Origin: Gymnopus androsaceus JB14 | Lineage: Eukaryota; Basidiomycota; Agaricomycetes; Agaricales; Omphalotaceae | Assembly (NCBI GenBank): GCA_009733575.1 | Contig: ML769399.1 | Location: 284,653-348,652 of the forward strand | Length of the DNA stretch: 64,000 nucleotides | Direction: 5' to 3' | In this document: positions 10,351 to 20,334 of the stretch, in pieces | Numbering within the stretch: position 1 is the first letter of the stretch | Layout of the letters: each line of letters begins with the position of its first letter | Made by a program: the position numbers and the translations under genes | Notes under the pieces: model-generated | Seen by the model: only the letters and a program-made list of their open reading frames with translations | The model's database searches: none | What the model was told of the DNA's origin: nothing

Positions 10351-13300
10351 ATGACGAACAACAACATCAGCAAAAACTGTTTTGGGCCCAGGAGGATCTA
10401 AGGTCACCTAGTCCTCTTAGGCAACCTGAGGCATCCTAGTTGGCCCAGGAAAAAGGGTAAAACTTTGGACACCTCAGGTGTCCTAGTCATCCTAGGTGTC
10501 CTGGGAGATTCTGGGGCATCCTGGGGCATCCTGAGGCATCCTGAGGCATCCTGGGATGGAACTTTTATCCTAGGATGCCTCAGGATGCCCCAGGATGCCC
10601 CAGGACATCCCAGGATCTCCCAGGACACCTAGGATGACTAGGATACCTGAGGTGTCCAAAGTTTTACCCTTTTTCCTAGGCCAACTAGGATGCCTCAGGT
10701 TGCCTAAGAGGACTAGGTGACCTTAGATCCTCCTGGGCCCAAAACAGTTTTTTCTGATGAAGGAAGTAACATACCTGTGAAGCAACTAACGATTTGGCAG
10801 CAAAACCTCAATAAATCCCCTCAGGCTCAATTCAACATGCTATTCAACAGCAACAAGACCCACGACATCCTGGCGATGCAGGAACCGAATATCGACAAGT
10901 TCGGCAACACGAAATCCATTTTCAAGTTTCACGCTATTTATCCAGCGACCCACTTAGACAGCGAGGAAAGCAGAGCGAAGTCGAGGTCGGTGTTGATGAT
11001 TAACAGGAAGTTGTCTACCAGCTCGTGGAAAGCAATTCCGATCCGACATCCCGACATCACCGCGGTCCAGCTCACCGGCGTTTACGGCACCCTGCGAATT
11101 ATCAACTTGTATGTTGACGGCGACCACGACGAAGCTCTAATGACATTGCGAAACTATCTACGCAGTACAGACGCCCTCCTGACTTCTCGAGGTCCACTCC
11201 ACTACATTTGGCTAGGGGATTTTAACAGACATCATCCTATGTGGGATGAACCACGAAACTCACACCTTTTCACGCCAGCTAACCTAAGAGCAGCTGAACT
11301 CCTCATCGATTTCACTTCTACTAACAATTTACAGATGATTTTAGCTCCAGGAATCCCAACCCTAGAAGCGTTGCGGACCAAGAACGAAACACGAGTCGAC
11401 AATGTTTTCTGCAGTACCCGCCTTCTGGATCGTGTCCTCAGCTGTTACGTGGACCCAGCATTACGCCCACCCCTCACCGACCACTATGCAATCATCACAA
11501 AAATTTTGCTCTCAATGGATCTGGCACCGGAACAACCGAAACGTAACTGGAGGAAGGTGGACTGGGAAGAATTTAGGGAGGAGTTGGAGGAGAAATTGGG
11601 GGAGTTAGGCAAAATAATGGAGATCCAAGTGAGGGACGAATTCGATGCAAAATTTTTGGCTTTCGACAAAGCTATCGGGGAGACGGTTGAGAAACACGTA
11701 CCCATGGTCAAGCCTTCACCGTTCGCCCGCCGCTGGTACAATGACGAGTTGAAAGAGATGAATAGGAAGAAGAAGAATCTGGCCAAACGGTCGCACCAGA
11801 AACGCCATATACCGGAACACCCTATACCGGAACACCCAATTCATGAAGAATACCGAAGGATGCGACAGGATTTGGGCAGGGAGATGGAGCACACGGAGAA
11901 GAGACATTGGGAGGAGTTTTTGTCAGAGCTGAGGAAGGACAATCACTGGGATGCGGCAAAGCTAGCCAAGAGAGGCTTTTCGGATGGGGCCTTTCCAGAG
12001 TACCAGACTTGGTAGTCGAGGAAAACGGATGGAAGAAAACGGTCTCTGACAATGTAGGGAAGGCAGAGGCCTTCAAAGCAGCTTTTTTCCCTTCGGCTCC
12101 CACTGAATCTCTAGTCCCCGACAATCCTGTCTATCCACCGGAGGCTTGGGAGTTCCACCTACCCGCCGACCATCAAGTTTTCCGAGCTTTCAAGAGGATG
12201 AAACCCTACAAAGCAACCCGAAGCGACTCTCTACCCAATGTTCTGTTCAGAGAGTGTGCAGACCTCATCGCCCCTCGATTTGGACCCTTCCTACGGGCAA
12301 CGTTCACTCTTGCTTATTATCCAGAAGATTGGTCGATCAACGAAACCTTCGTGGCTCGCAAACCGGGGAAACCAGACTATCAAATGCCAGGAGCGTGGAG
12401 ACCCCTGGTGCTTACGAGCTGCTGGGGACGACCTTCAAACAGCGTCATCTCGGAGATCACAGTCAAGGGAGCTGAACTGCATGGACTACTTCCACAAATG
12501 CAGTTTGGTGGCAGACCGGGACGGAGTACGACCGACTCGCTACACCTTTTCATCTCGACGGTCAAGAAAGCCTGGAGGAAAGGGGAAGTGGTTTCGGCAT
12601 TGGCATTGGATGTGAAAGGAGCGTATCCGAGTGTTGACCTAGAGATGCTGTATCATGAGATGAGGATGGCAGGAGTACCGAAGAAGATAGTTGATTGGAT
12701 GAGACGGAGGTATGCACATAGGAAGACACGGATTCTCTTCGACGATTTTGCATCGGACCCATTCGAACCCCCAGGAGGTCTGGACCAAGGCGATGCATTC
12801 GCCGTTGTTCAGTATCTCTTCTACAATGCAGGTCTCCTCAAACTCATTTCAGGGAGGGCGAAGGACCTTGGCTTGCTGTTCATGGACGATGCGAAGTTGG
12901 TAGCTCGAGGTGACACTTTTTCAGAAACACATGGCCGACTTGAGCAGTTGATGAACGACCCTGGTGGTGTTCTTGAATGGGCCGAAACCCACAACTGCTC
13001 CTTTGGACTCGAAAAGTTTCAACTCACGGACTACACCAGGAAAAGGACGCGACACCCAACCCAAGGCAAGAAGATGGTACCATTACGAGGAGGAAACATT
13101 ACTGTAGGGGGGAAGGTGATCAAGAGGAAGGACGGTATTAAGTTGGTGGGAGTGATATTGGACAGTGAGCTCAGGTTCAAGGAACAAGGGGCGATGGCGG
13201 TGGCCAAAGGACAGGCATGGCTGGCCCAATTTAGGAGGTTATCAAGGGTAACAGCAGGAGCGGCATCAGAGCATGCTCGGGAGTGGTATATCGCAATGCT

Positions 13301-14756
13301 GAGAAGTGGGATGCTGTACGCAGCTGATGTCTTTCTAGTACCCCAGAGGCACCCTGGCGGGATCAAAGGACAGAACCAATTGAAACGGGAGGCTGGAAGG
13401 GGCACTGTTCGCAAACTGACAACCATACAACGACAGGTCACGCTCATGATCACGGGCGCCCTTCCATTGACTCCAACGGAGTTGCTTGACATCCATGCCG
13501 ACTTGCTCCCGATGCCTCTTGCAATCGACATGGTTCGCCAGAGAGCAGCAGTCCGTATTGCATCTCTTCCGACTACTCACCCTCTCAACAAACACGCCCA
13601 AGATGCAGCAAACAGGAAATTTATCAAATCCCATTTCTCACCCCTACACGACCTTATGAACACATACGGCCTAAACCCGAGGAAGACGGAGAAGAGGAAA
13701 GCAGTGAGGAATCAGGCGGGATGGGAATCGGAGGTGATTATTCGCTCCTGGGAAGGAAGGGAAGATGCGTTGAAGCAGATCGAAGAGGACGATGCAGAAT
13801 ACCAGCTTTTTACAGATGGTTCGGGGATAGAAGGGATGATAGGAAGCTCAGCGGTGTTATACAAAGAGGGTAGAAGGGTATCATCACTGCGGATGCAGAT
13901 TGGGAAGGAGACCGAACATGAAGTGTTTGAAGGAGAGTCGGTAGGACCTACTCTGGGTTTGGAGTTGTTGAAGAAGGAACGAAGTGTTTCGACAGTCTCC
14001 CTGTGGATCGATAATACAGCAGCAATCTCGGCAACGGGCTCTACAGTGTCTGGACCAGCTCATTACCTCATGGACCACTTCCACTCGCTACTAGTCCAAG
14101 TAAAACAACGCCATCCGGATCTGGAACTCAAAGTGGGATGGGTCCCAGGACATGAAGGAGTCGAAGGAAACGAGGCAGCGGACGAGGAAGCCAAGGAAGC
14201 AGCCCTACGCGGGTCAAGCCCGACTCGGCTGTTACCCCATACTCTCCAAAAATCCCTTCCGAAGAGCTGCTCAGCAGCCCGGAAGACGTTCATGAAAACC
14301 CTCAACAAAATCCGAGACAACATGTTCCGACAATCCCCTAGATTTTCCAGGTTCCAGAAAGTGTTGAAAGAAGATGCAACAGCGGCAGCTCGCAAATTCC
14401 GGAAACTATCCAAGGGCCTTAAAAAACCGCACACTAGCATCCTTGTCCACCTCCGTACAGGACACTGCTACCTATATGCCCACCTTAACCGCATCGGAAA
14501 GATCGATTCACCCCTTTGTCCAGCCTGTAAACGAGAGCCGGAGACAGTCTACCATTATGTATTGCAATGCCCTGCACACCAAGGAGCCCGAGCCCGCCTG
14601 AGAGCAGAAGTTGGGGGAAAGAATATGTATTTGGAGAAGCTACTAAACGAGAGGGGAAGGTTGAAGCCGCTGTTCCAGTTCATTAATGACACAGGGAGGT
14701 TCAGGAATACATTCGGGGTTCTGCCACCAGTGGAAACCATCGGAGAGGATGATTAG
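10347..14756 (+). pseudogene. LINE ORF2: endonuclease, RT and RNase H, disrupted
   Basis: ORF2 probably begins at ATG 10347 (MNDEQQ), overlapping the ORF1 stop, and is interrupted after about six codons by the foldback element (10365-10759). It resumes with a phosphodiesterase-type endonuclease (WQQNLNKSP, DILAMQEPN, WLGDFNRHHPMW, LTDHYAI). A one-base frameshift lies near 11980-12000. The reverse transcriptase follows in the next frame (QFGGRPGRSTTD, ALDVKGAYPSVD, catalytic LLFMDDAKL), then RNase H (LFTDGSGIEG, WIDNTAAI, VPGHEGVEGNEAAD) and a CCHC knuckle (CPACKREPETVYHYVLQC). TAG at 14754-14756 ends it. The motifs are intact, but the frame is not. Confidence 0.85.
10365..10759. mobile_element. 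Foldback element, subfamily B, inside LINE ORF2
   Basis: The left end CATCAGCAAAAACTGTTTTG and the right end CAGTTTTTTCTGATG are inverted copies. The arms share GGGCCCAGGAGGATCTAAGG and its complement, and the centre is made of CATCCTGGGG / CATCCTGAGG decamers. It interrupts the start of LINE ORF2. Flanking bases show no clear target duplication. It is closely similar to the copy at 55145-55510. Confidence 0.85.
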
Positions 14757-15055
14757 GAGGGTCGACAATGGACGAGTTTTATTTTGTTTTATTTTGTTTT
14801 GATTTTTCTTTTTCTCGCTATTCTTTGCCCATATTTATATTTACTTACTTTACAGTTAATGCCTACCCCCATCGGGGGATAGAGCCTACTACAGCAATCC
14901 CTTCGCTGCGAGACATCCAAAGTCTCAACGCATCTTGACACAGTTACCCTATGCGCTTACAGTATATTTACATATGATCGGGATACATTTACACACCAGT
15001 CGTAGAGTAGTGCCTACCATATCCTTAGGGACAGTGGGCAATAAACACGGATACC
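14757..15055 (+). other. LINE 3' UTR
   Basis: Non-coding tail of the LINE, with T-rich stretches and a short GC stem (CCCCC-ATC-GGGGG near 14866-14878). It leads directly into the poly-A tract. Confidence 0.7.
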
Positions 15056-15083
15056 AAAAAAAAAAAAAAAAAAAAAAAAAAAA
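15056..15083 (+). repeat. LINE poly-A tail
   Basis: An uninterrupted run of 28 A, ending exactly where the right target-site duplication begins. This is as expected for target-primed reverse transcription. Confidence 0.9.
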
Positions 15084-15916
15084 TGCAGAAGATGACAACA
15101 TTATGGGGGAATGACATCGAGTACTCTTGTCTGTCTCCGTCAAAGTGGAAGGAATGTATGAGAAACTACCTAGCAGCCTTGGTCATCCTCTCGCCTACTA
15201 CTACCATCACAGACCCAGATGTACCTCTTACACCAGAAGCGTCTTTTGCTATCGAATTTTCGAAGCACTTCGAGTTTTTCCGAAGCTACATCAACTTCGA
15301 AGAGACATATCCCACTTGGTATGCTTTTGAACGGAGGTCTCGGAATGAAATCCTCGAAGGTACTTTATTTAGCAGGGCATACTACTTGCAGGAGGTTTCG
15401 ATCCTCTTAGCAGTCACAAAAGAGTTGAAAGCAATCAAGGATTCATTGTCAGTCCCATCTTCTCCGACTAAGCGACCATCAGATTCGGATTTACGTGGGA
15501 CAACCAAGGTCCCTCGTACAGTCGAGAATGACTCTCCTCGTTCCTTTCAGACAGGTGACCCGCCAAATTGTGCCTCCTTCCGTAACCCAGACTCGCCGCA
15601 CCGCACTTCTGCCCCAACATGTATTGTTTGCGCGGCGGCACATCTTGTCCGGGCCCATCCTGAATCCACCACCTCATTCAGCGATGGGAAACCATGTTTC
15701 TCCGCATATCACGAGGGTGAGCTCCGCACACTCAAGGGTCTCGGCAGTGACGCAAAGCGTTCCCGCATCTGCGTCGAGTTCAACCTTGCCACCAGTTGTC
15801 AGCGACAGCATGAGGATGGACTTCTCCACGTCTGCAGCCTATGTGGACGTGAGCACTCCGCTCTCTCTCGCAGTCCCTCTTGCCTCCGCGTTGCCGAAGG
15901 TGCCATCCACGCCTGA
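15083..15916 (+). CDS. DIRS gag-like ORF1, 3' part
   Basis: Continuation of the split gag-like ORF, in the same frame as the 7451-8108 part. It opens MQKMTTLWGND and has a helical N-terminal half. Toward the end it has a Cys/His cluster typical of DIRS gag proteins (ICVEFNLATSC, HVCSLCGREHSA, SPSC) that probably binds nucleic acid. It ends at TGA 15914-15916 and overlaps the start of the reverse transcriptase ORF in another frame. Taken alone it still has an ATG, but that ATG is the LINE-created duplicate. Confidence 0.7.
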   Translation: MQKMTTLWGNDIEYSCLSPSKWKECMRNYLAALVILSPTTTITDPDVPLTPEASFAIEFSKHFEFFRSYINFEETYPTWYAFERRSRNEILEGTLFSRAYYLQEVSILLAVTKELKAIKDSLSVPSSPTKRPSDSDLRGTTKVPRTVENDSPRSFQTGDPPNCASFRNPDSPHRTSAPTCIVCAAAHLVRAHPESTTSFSDGKPCFSAYHEGELRTLKGLGSDAKRSRICVEFNLATSCQRQHEDGLLHVCSLCGREHSALSRSPSCLRVAEGAIHA

Positions 15917-17879
15917 CCCTATTGCATTCCCATCTTTTCCTCCAAATTTTTTACATTATACAGACTTTTCAGCTGCTACTCTACATCGTTCACCTCTACC
16001 TAATACTACCGCTTCCGATAGCGAAATTTACAACCGCATTATCACTCCTTACAATGCAGAAGGCTTCGCTAAACTCTTAGGCAAATGCAACTTGTCCGAT
16101 AAATATTCTTTACTAATCAACAATTTAACTTATGGTTTTCCCATTGGCGACATGCCTACCTTGACAGAAACGGTTATCATCCCGAACCATCCTTCAATCG
16201 TTGAACATCTCGACGCCGTTTACGAATACATTAATACAGAGCTGGAGGCCCACAGGATGTCAGGACCATTCTCACAGGTGGAAGCAGAACATATTTTGCG
16301 GGGTCCCTTCTATTGCTCCCCCTTCGTCGTAGTTTCACAAGACCAAGGTCCAAACTTACCACCAAAAATACACATCTGTCGCCATCTTTCAAAAGACACC
16401 TCAGACATGGCCTCTGTCAACAGTTTTATCAACAAAGAAGAGTTCCCAACCCGTTTCGACATGCCGTCGAAGGTGGCAGAGGCGGTGAGTTTTCCTTTTT
16501 ATTTCCCTCGTTTCCGAGTATCATTCTTTTTCAATGAACACGTATCCAATCCCCGTATTTTTTTTTTTCATCCTATCGCTATATCCCCCTATCATCATCA
16601 TATCATCATCTATCACCTATCATCTATCATCTATCCAGAGTCAGTATCTGACTGCATCTATCACATCCAGATTGCCTCATCCCCGCCGGGCACTCAAGCC
16701 TGTGCTTTCGATATCAAAGCTTTCCATCGCACATGCCCCGTCTTTCCAGCGCACAAACCATATTTGGTAGTAGGCGTGGAAGGAAAGTACTACATTGATC
16801 ACTGCCATCCTTTCGGACTTCGCCCGGCCAGTAGCAATTCAGGTCAAATAGCTAATGCCTCCACCGACATTTGGCCGGAGGTCTGCCCCGGACTCCTCCC
16901 TTTCAAATATGAAGACGACATGAGCGTCCTACGATTTCCGGACCCATTTGGCCAGTTCACAGAAGGTGAATATTCTTACTCATTTGACCGCGACTTCTGT
17001 ATGGCTCTCATTGCCATACTGAATATCCCTTGGCATCCGACCAAAACTGGGCTCCGCTTTGCATTCGAGATGGTTTTTATTGGCTTCTTTTGGGACTTAA
17101 TCAATCGGAGGGTTTCCTTACCCGAGATGAAACGGTTAAAGTTCCTCGCACAAGTCACAACACTTCTTGACAGAATCGATCAGCATGAGAGACTCACTCT
17201 CTTGGATATCCAGATCATACACGGATCGCTGGTCCACATATGTTTTGTCTACGTTAGCGGATCATCCTATCTCCCAGCCATATCAAATTTCATGTCACAG
17301 TACAATACCAACAACTTCATCCCTCGCCGCGCCTCTAAATCTCTTCACTTGACGCTTACCTGGTGGAAAAACCAGTTGTCTATCCAAAATTTTCACCGCC
17401 AGCTGCACCCGCTACAAACGCTAGATGATCTAGGCATATTCATAGATGCATCTACAAGTTGGGGTATAGGTATCATCATTGGAGACAAATGGTACGCTTT
17501 CAAACTCATACCAGATTGGAAGGTACCAGGTTTGGACATTGGATGGCTCGAGGCAGTTGCGCTGGAGCTTCTCATGTACTTTCTGGTGCAGTTGGGGCAT
17601 CGCAACGCTCATCTCCTTATGCACTCAGATAACACGGGGGCCATTGGAGCCCATGACAAGGGTCGCAGCCGCAATATTGCAACAAACCTTTGTGTTCGAC
17701 GTACCTATCTCATATCATCAGAACATCTTATCATTCCCAAATTCATGTACATTCCTTCAGCCGATAACCCGGCAGATCCAATATCCCGTGGCATTTTAGG
17801 TCATCCCTCATGTCGCTTGACCAGAACCTTCACTCTACCTTCTGAATTATCCAAATTATTTACCGAACCTCTCGTTTAA
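15810..17879 (+). CDS. DIRS reverse transcriptase / RNase H
   Basis: The likely start is the ATG at 15810 (MRMDFSTSAAY), overlapping the gag-like ORF. A probable intron (16485-16670, GTGAGT...CATCCAG) is exactly 186 nt and free of stops, so the frame stays open with or without splicing. Conserved sequence resumes cleanly after it (PPGTQACAFDIKAFHR). RT motifs: AFDIKAFH (motif A), PFGLRPASSNSG (motif B) and KYEDDMS (motif C, a YEDD variant of the usual YxDD). The RNase H part has IFIDASTSWG, LEAVALE and MHSDNTGAI. It ends one base into the recombinase ORF. No inactivating change is visible. Confidence 0.8.
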   Translation: MRMDFSTSAAYVDVSTPLSLAVPLASALPKVPSTPDPIAFPSFPPNFLHYTDFSAATLHRSPLPNTTASDSEIYNRIITPYNAEGFAKLLGKCNLSDKYSLLINNLTYGFPIGDMPTLTETVIIPNHPSIVEHLDAVYEYINTELEAHRMSGPFSQVEAEHILRGPFYCSPFVVVSQDQGPNLPPKIHICRHLSKDTSDMASVNSFINKEEFPTRFDMPSKVAEAVSFPFYFPRFRVSFFFNEHVSNPRIFFFHPIAISPYHHHIIIYHLSSIIYPESVSDCIYHIQIASSPPGTQACAFDIKAFHRTCPVFPAHKPYLVVGVEGKYYIDHCHPFGLRPASSNSGQIANASTDIWPEVCPGLLPFKYEDDMSVLRFPDPFGQFTEGEYSYSFDRDFCMALIAILNIPWHPTKTGLRFAFEMVFIGFFWDLINRRVSLPEMKRLKFLAQVTTLLDRIDQHERLTLLDIQIIHGSLVHICFVYVSGSSYLPAISNFMSQYNTNNFIPRRASKSLHLTLTWWKNQLSIQNFHRQLHPLQTLDDLGIFIDASTSWGIGIIIGDKWYAFKLIPDWKVPGLDIGWLEAVALELLMYFLVQLGHRNAHLLMHSDNTGAIGAHDKGRSRNIATNLCVRRTYLISSEHLIIPKFMYIPSADNPADPISRGILGHPSCRLTRTFTLPSELSKLFTEPLV
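16485..16670 (+). other. In-frame intron of the DIRS RT ORF
   Basis: It begins GTGAGT and ends CACATCCAG. It encodes a low-complexity F/H/I/S-rich stretch unlike RT, has no stop codon and is divisible by three. This is much longer than the roughly 50-nt introns elsewhere in the window. Confidence 0.6.
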
Positions 17880-19357
17880 TGATATCTCCTTTTCTCTTCA
17901 TATACGATGCACCACCAGATGCAAGTACCCAGTCAGCAGTATTTCAGCCGGCAGTGTTCCCGCTACCCAACAGACTAGGCACTCAATGGATAGATCCCAA
18001 TGCATTAATAGCACACGATCTAGGCATCAAATCGCAATTTACACCAACTGCTATCCTCCAACCACTCGTTCTTGATACTCGACCTCTATCCAATACACCT
18101 TCATCTTCTCTTCCAAATACTCTTCACGATGTCCGAGCGGCAGCGGCACGTACGCTTCCACAGAAGACAGCACGGCGATCTTCACAGAAAAATTACCTGG
18201 CACCCAGCCCTTTTCGTCCAGCAAATGTACCTGCGGATCGACGAGTGCTTCTTTGGACTACGCCATACTCACTACACTCACAAGCAGTACACGATAACGA
18301 AATATCCCATTGTTTACAGGTCAAAATGTTCGAGGGCCTTTTGATAGCAACGACAGACGATACGCGACAGGCTTACGGAGCAGGTTTACTTCGGTTTAAC
18401 CAATTTTGCGATGCCGAATCTATCCCTGAGGCTTTGAGAATGCCAGCATCATCTATCCTCCTGGGAGCATTCGTGGCAGATCATATGGGGACATGCTCTG
18501 GTAAGTGTATACAGAACTGGCTCAGCGGCCTTCGCTTATGGCACCTCTACAATGCTGCAGAATGGCATGGAAAAGAGGGTTGGCTTCCATCGTTAAAGAA
18601 GGCCGCAGAAAAGAAAGGAGTTTCCTTCAAACGTCCCATGCGAGGTCCCGTAGAACGGGCCCACATGCTCACCCTTCGCTCTCATCTGGACTTATCAATT
18701 CCCCGAGACGCTTCTAAATGGGCAGCAGCAACCACAGCATATTGGGGTTGTCGGCGTCTGGGGGAAGTTCTACCAAAATCAGCGAACAAGGTTGCAGCGG
18801 AGCACGATGTTTTTCGTTCCACCCGGGTCACCCGCTCAGAGATAGAGGGACGTCGAGTTATCTCGTTTCATCTCCCTTGGACCAAAACTACTGGAGTTAG
18901 AGGGGGAGAATGTTATCTTACCGAGATCCCGGGGGATCCTCTCTGTCCCGTAGCGGCACTCGAAAATCATCTCAAAATCAATCATACACCTCCTCCATCC
19001 ACTCCTTTCTTTGCCTTCCAAGAGAATGGTTCTTGGACTACCCTTATCAAGTCTAATTTTCTCACCTGGACTTCTTCCATATTTCGCGAACACAATCTCG
19101 AACATGTCTTCGGACATAGTTTCCGAATTGGCGGCTCCCTGGCATATCTCCTACTAGGTGTCGAACCCAAAGTCATTATGAAGATTGGAGGGTGGACATC
19201 TCTGTGTTTCCTTATTTATTGGAGACGTTTGGAGCAGGTTATCCCATTGGCCGTAGCCCGAGCAATGCACATGGAATCTCACATGAGGGCCTTCGCTTCT
19301 TCGCATAGCCTACCTTTTACAGCAGAGGACTTGGACTTTAATCTCTCCAATGATTAA
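17879..19357 (+). CDS. DIRS tyrosine recombinase
   Basis: The 492-residue ORF has the tyrosine-recombinase catalytic set in its C-terminal half: an arginine in YWGCRRLGE, the H-x-x-R motif in FGHSFRIGG, and a late GGWTSLCFLIYW with the candidate nucleophilic tyrosine. The N-terminal 100 residues are proline/serine-rich, followed by a core-binding-like helical segment (LRFNQFCDAESIPEALRMPAS). Its likely job is joining the circular DNA form of the element to the chromosome. The ATG overlaps the RT stop by one base (TAATG), suggesting coupled expression. No internal stop or frameshift is seen, so this part of the element may still encode a working enzyme. Confidence 0.85.
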   Translation: MISPFLFIYDAPPDASTQSAVFQPAVFPLPNRLGTQWIDPNALIAHDLGIKSQFTPTAILQPLVLDTRPLSNTPSSSLPNTLHDVRAAAARTLPQKTARRSSQKNYLAPSPFRPANVPADRRVLLWTTPYSLHSQAVHDNEISHCLQVKMFEGLLIATTDDTRQAYGAGLLRFNQFCDAESIPEALRMPASSILLGAFVADHMGTCSGKCIQNWLSGLRLWHLYNAAEWHGKEGWLPSLKKAAEKKGVSFKRPMRGPVERAHMLTLRSHLDLSIPRDASKWAAATTAYWGCRRLGEVLPKSANKVAAEHDVFRSTRVTRSEIEGRRVISFHLPWTKTTGVRGGECYLTEIPGDPLCPVAALENHLKINHTPPPSTPFFAFQENGSWTTLIKSNFLTWTSSIFREHNLEHVFGHSFRIGGSLAYLLLGVEPKVIMKIGGWTSLCFLIYWRRLEQVIPLAVARAMHMESHMRAFASSHSLPFTAEDLDFNLSND

Positions 19358-19736
19358 TATGCATGGTGGTTCACTTTGCCTGTGCTCCGCGTGGGGTTTC
19401 GGGCAGGGTTTTTCAGTCTGTTTCACATTTCACCCTCAGCGAGCGTTGCTCTGGGAGCTTGGCTCCGTGTGGTATGTTTGGGTTCATGTGATCTTTCCTT
19501 TAGACCCTTGCACTCCTTGTGTACCGGATTCGACGTCAACCGCTACCTACCTATTCGTTTGGATTTCCTTTCCAAACGGCATCGCTCCTGGCTGACGCCG
19601 TCTCCCCTGCAAACCACACAAAAAAACTTATACTCAAATTTATCGATTAGATTCTATTTACATACGAAATCTCACATCAAATTTATCATATAGATCCTAC
19701 TCGCGTACAAGATATCATCCTCGGTTCATTGCCTTA
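19358..19736 (+). other. DIRS 3' region
   Basis: Non-coding stretch after the recombinase. It ends with the candidate inverted terminal repeat CATTGCCTTA. No gene is seen. Confidence 0.5.
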
Positions 19737-20334
19737 TTACTCTACCATTGCCATTTCGTCTAGTCTGCGACTCTTCAAATCTAATATTATTTTACCATAA
19801 TGAGTAGCTAAACTACTCTCTAAACCCCAAATTGTGCCTGTCAAATCGGTTGCTGCGGTTCTCACAGCTCCCAGCCACTCTATGTGTCGACGCTTTAAAA
19901 GCTCCTGCTGTAGCCTGTACACTTCGAATTCAGCCCTCGCCGAAGCCCTCATGTATGTCCCTCAGCAAAGTTCCCCGCTTTTCTGTACATCAGTCCAAGT
20001 CCGAGGTTCACTCTATATCCTCAAGGTATGTAAGTCTTCACACCTTTATGTCAATACATAAATTGAAGATATTATTCTCGGAAAGTTCATCATGGACGCG
20101 CTTATCGGATATTGAGGCCAGAGATTTTGTGTAATTCGGGTGGCACATCTTTTCATTAGATGGCAGTGACGCGTAGTAGGCATTGCGGTAGGCCATCAAG
20201 AGATCGCAGTATGGGATAGTAATGCGACAAGAATGACGGATATGGGTATCAGCCTGATTCATATTTCGTTGAAGAGGCTCCCGCTTCATGATATAGCTGT
20301 AATTTAGACCGTACTTCACCGCGTGTTCTTGCAT
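19737..20334 (-). CDS. Uncertain hypothetical protein, two exons
   Basis: Proposed minus-strand exons 20042-20334 and 19737-19947 join through GTGAAG...TGAG with the frame kept (167 residues). The second exon reads ASARAEFEVYRLQQELLKRR onward and is plausibly helical. I recognise no family. Upstream on the same strand, short codon-like stretches near 20551-20667 may be further exons, and the 5' end is unclear. The stop codon abuts the proposed end of the DIRS element, so this may be a gene trimmed by the insertion. Confidence 0.35.

Larger units (their letters stand above)
8109..15083 (+). mobile_element. Tad1-type non-LTR retrotransposon (LINE)
   Basis: The element carries ORF1 with three zinc knuckles, ORF2 with apurinic-type endonuclease, reverse transcriptase, RNase H and a CCHC zinc knuckle, a short 3' UTR and a 28-nt A tail at 15056-15083. 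It is flanked by a 13-nt perfect target duplication. The order and RNase H placement match the fungal Tad1 clade (family knowledge). This copy is dead: ORF1 has three in-frame TGA stops and ORF2 has a foldback insertion and a frameshift. Confidence 0.9.
7263..19736 (+). mobile_element. DIRS-type retroelement, interrupted by a LINE
   Basis: The element has, in order, a gag-like ORF (7451 to about 8108, resuming at 15083-15916), a reverse transcriptase/RNase H ORF and a tyrosine recombinase ORF. This is the DIRS arrangement. A possible terminal inverted repeat is TAAGGCAATG at 7263-7272 matching CATTGCCTTA at 19727-19736; only about ten bases match exactly, so the ends are tentative. DIRS elements are known to integrate through a circular DNA intermediate using the recombinase, without making target duplications. 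The Tad1-type LINE at about 8109-15083 was inserted later. Confidence 0.75.

Noticed and set aside
9708..10373. 221-codon minus-strand frame
   Set aside because: It is antisense to the zinc-knuckle end of LINE ORF1 and runs into the foldback.
10404..10628. Minus-strand frame encoding ASGCLRMPQDAPESPRTPR-like repeats
   Set aside because: It is the translation of the foldback decamers and arises in any frame of that repeat.
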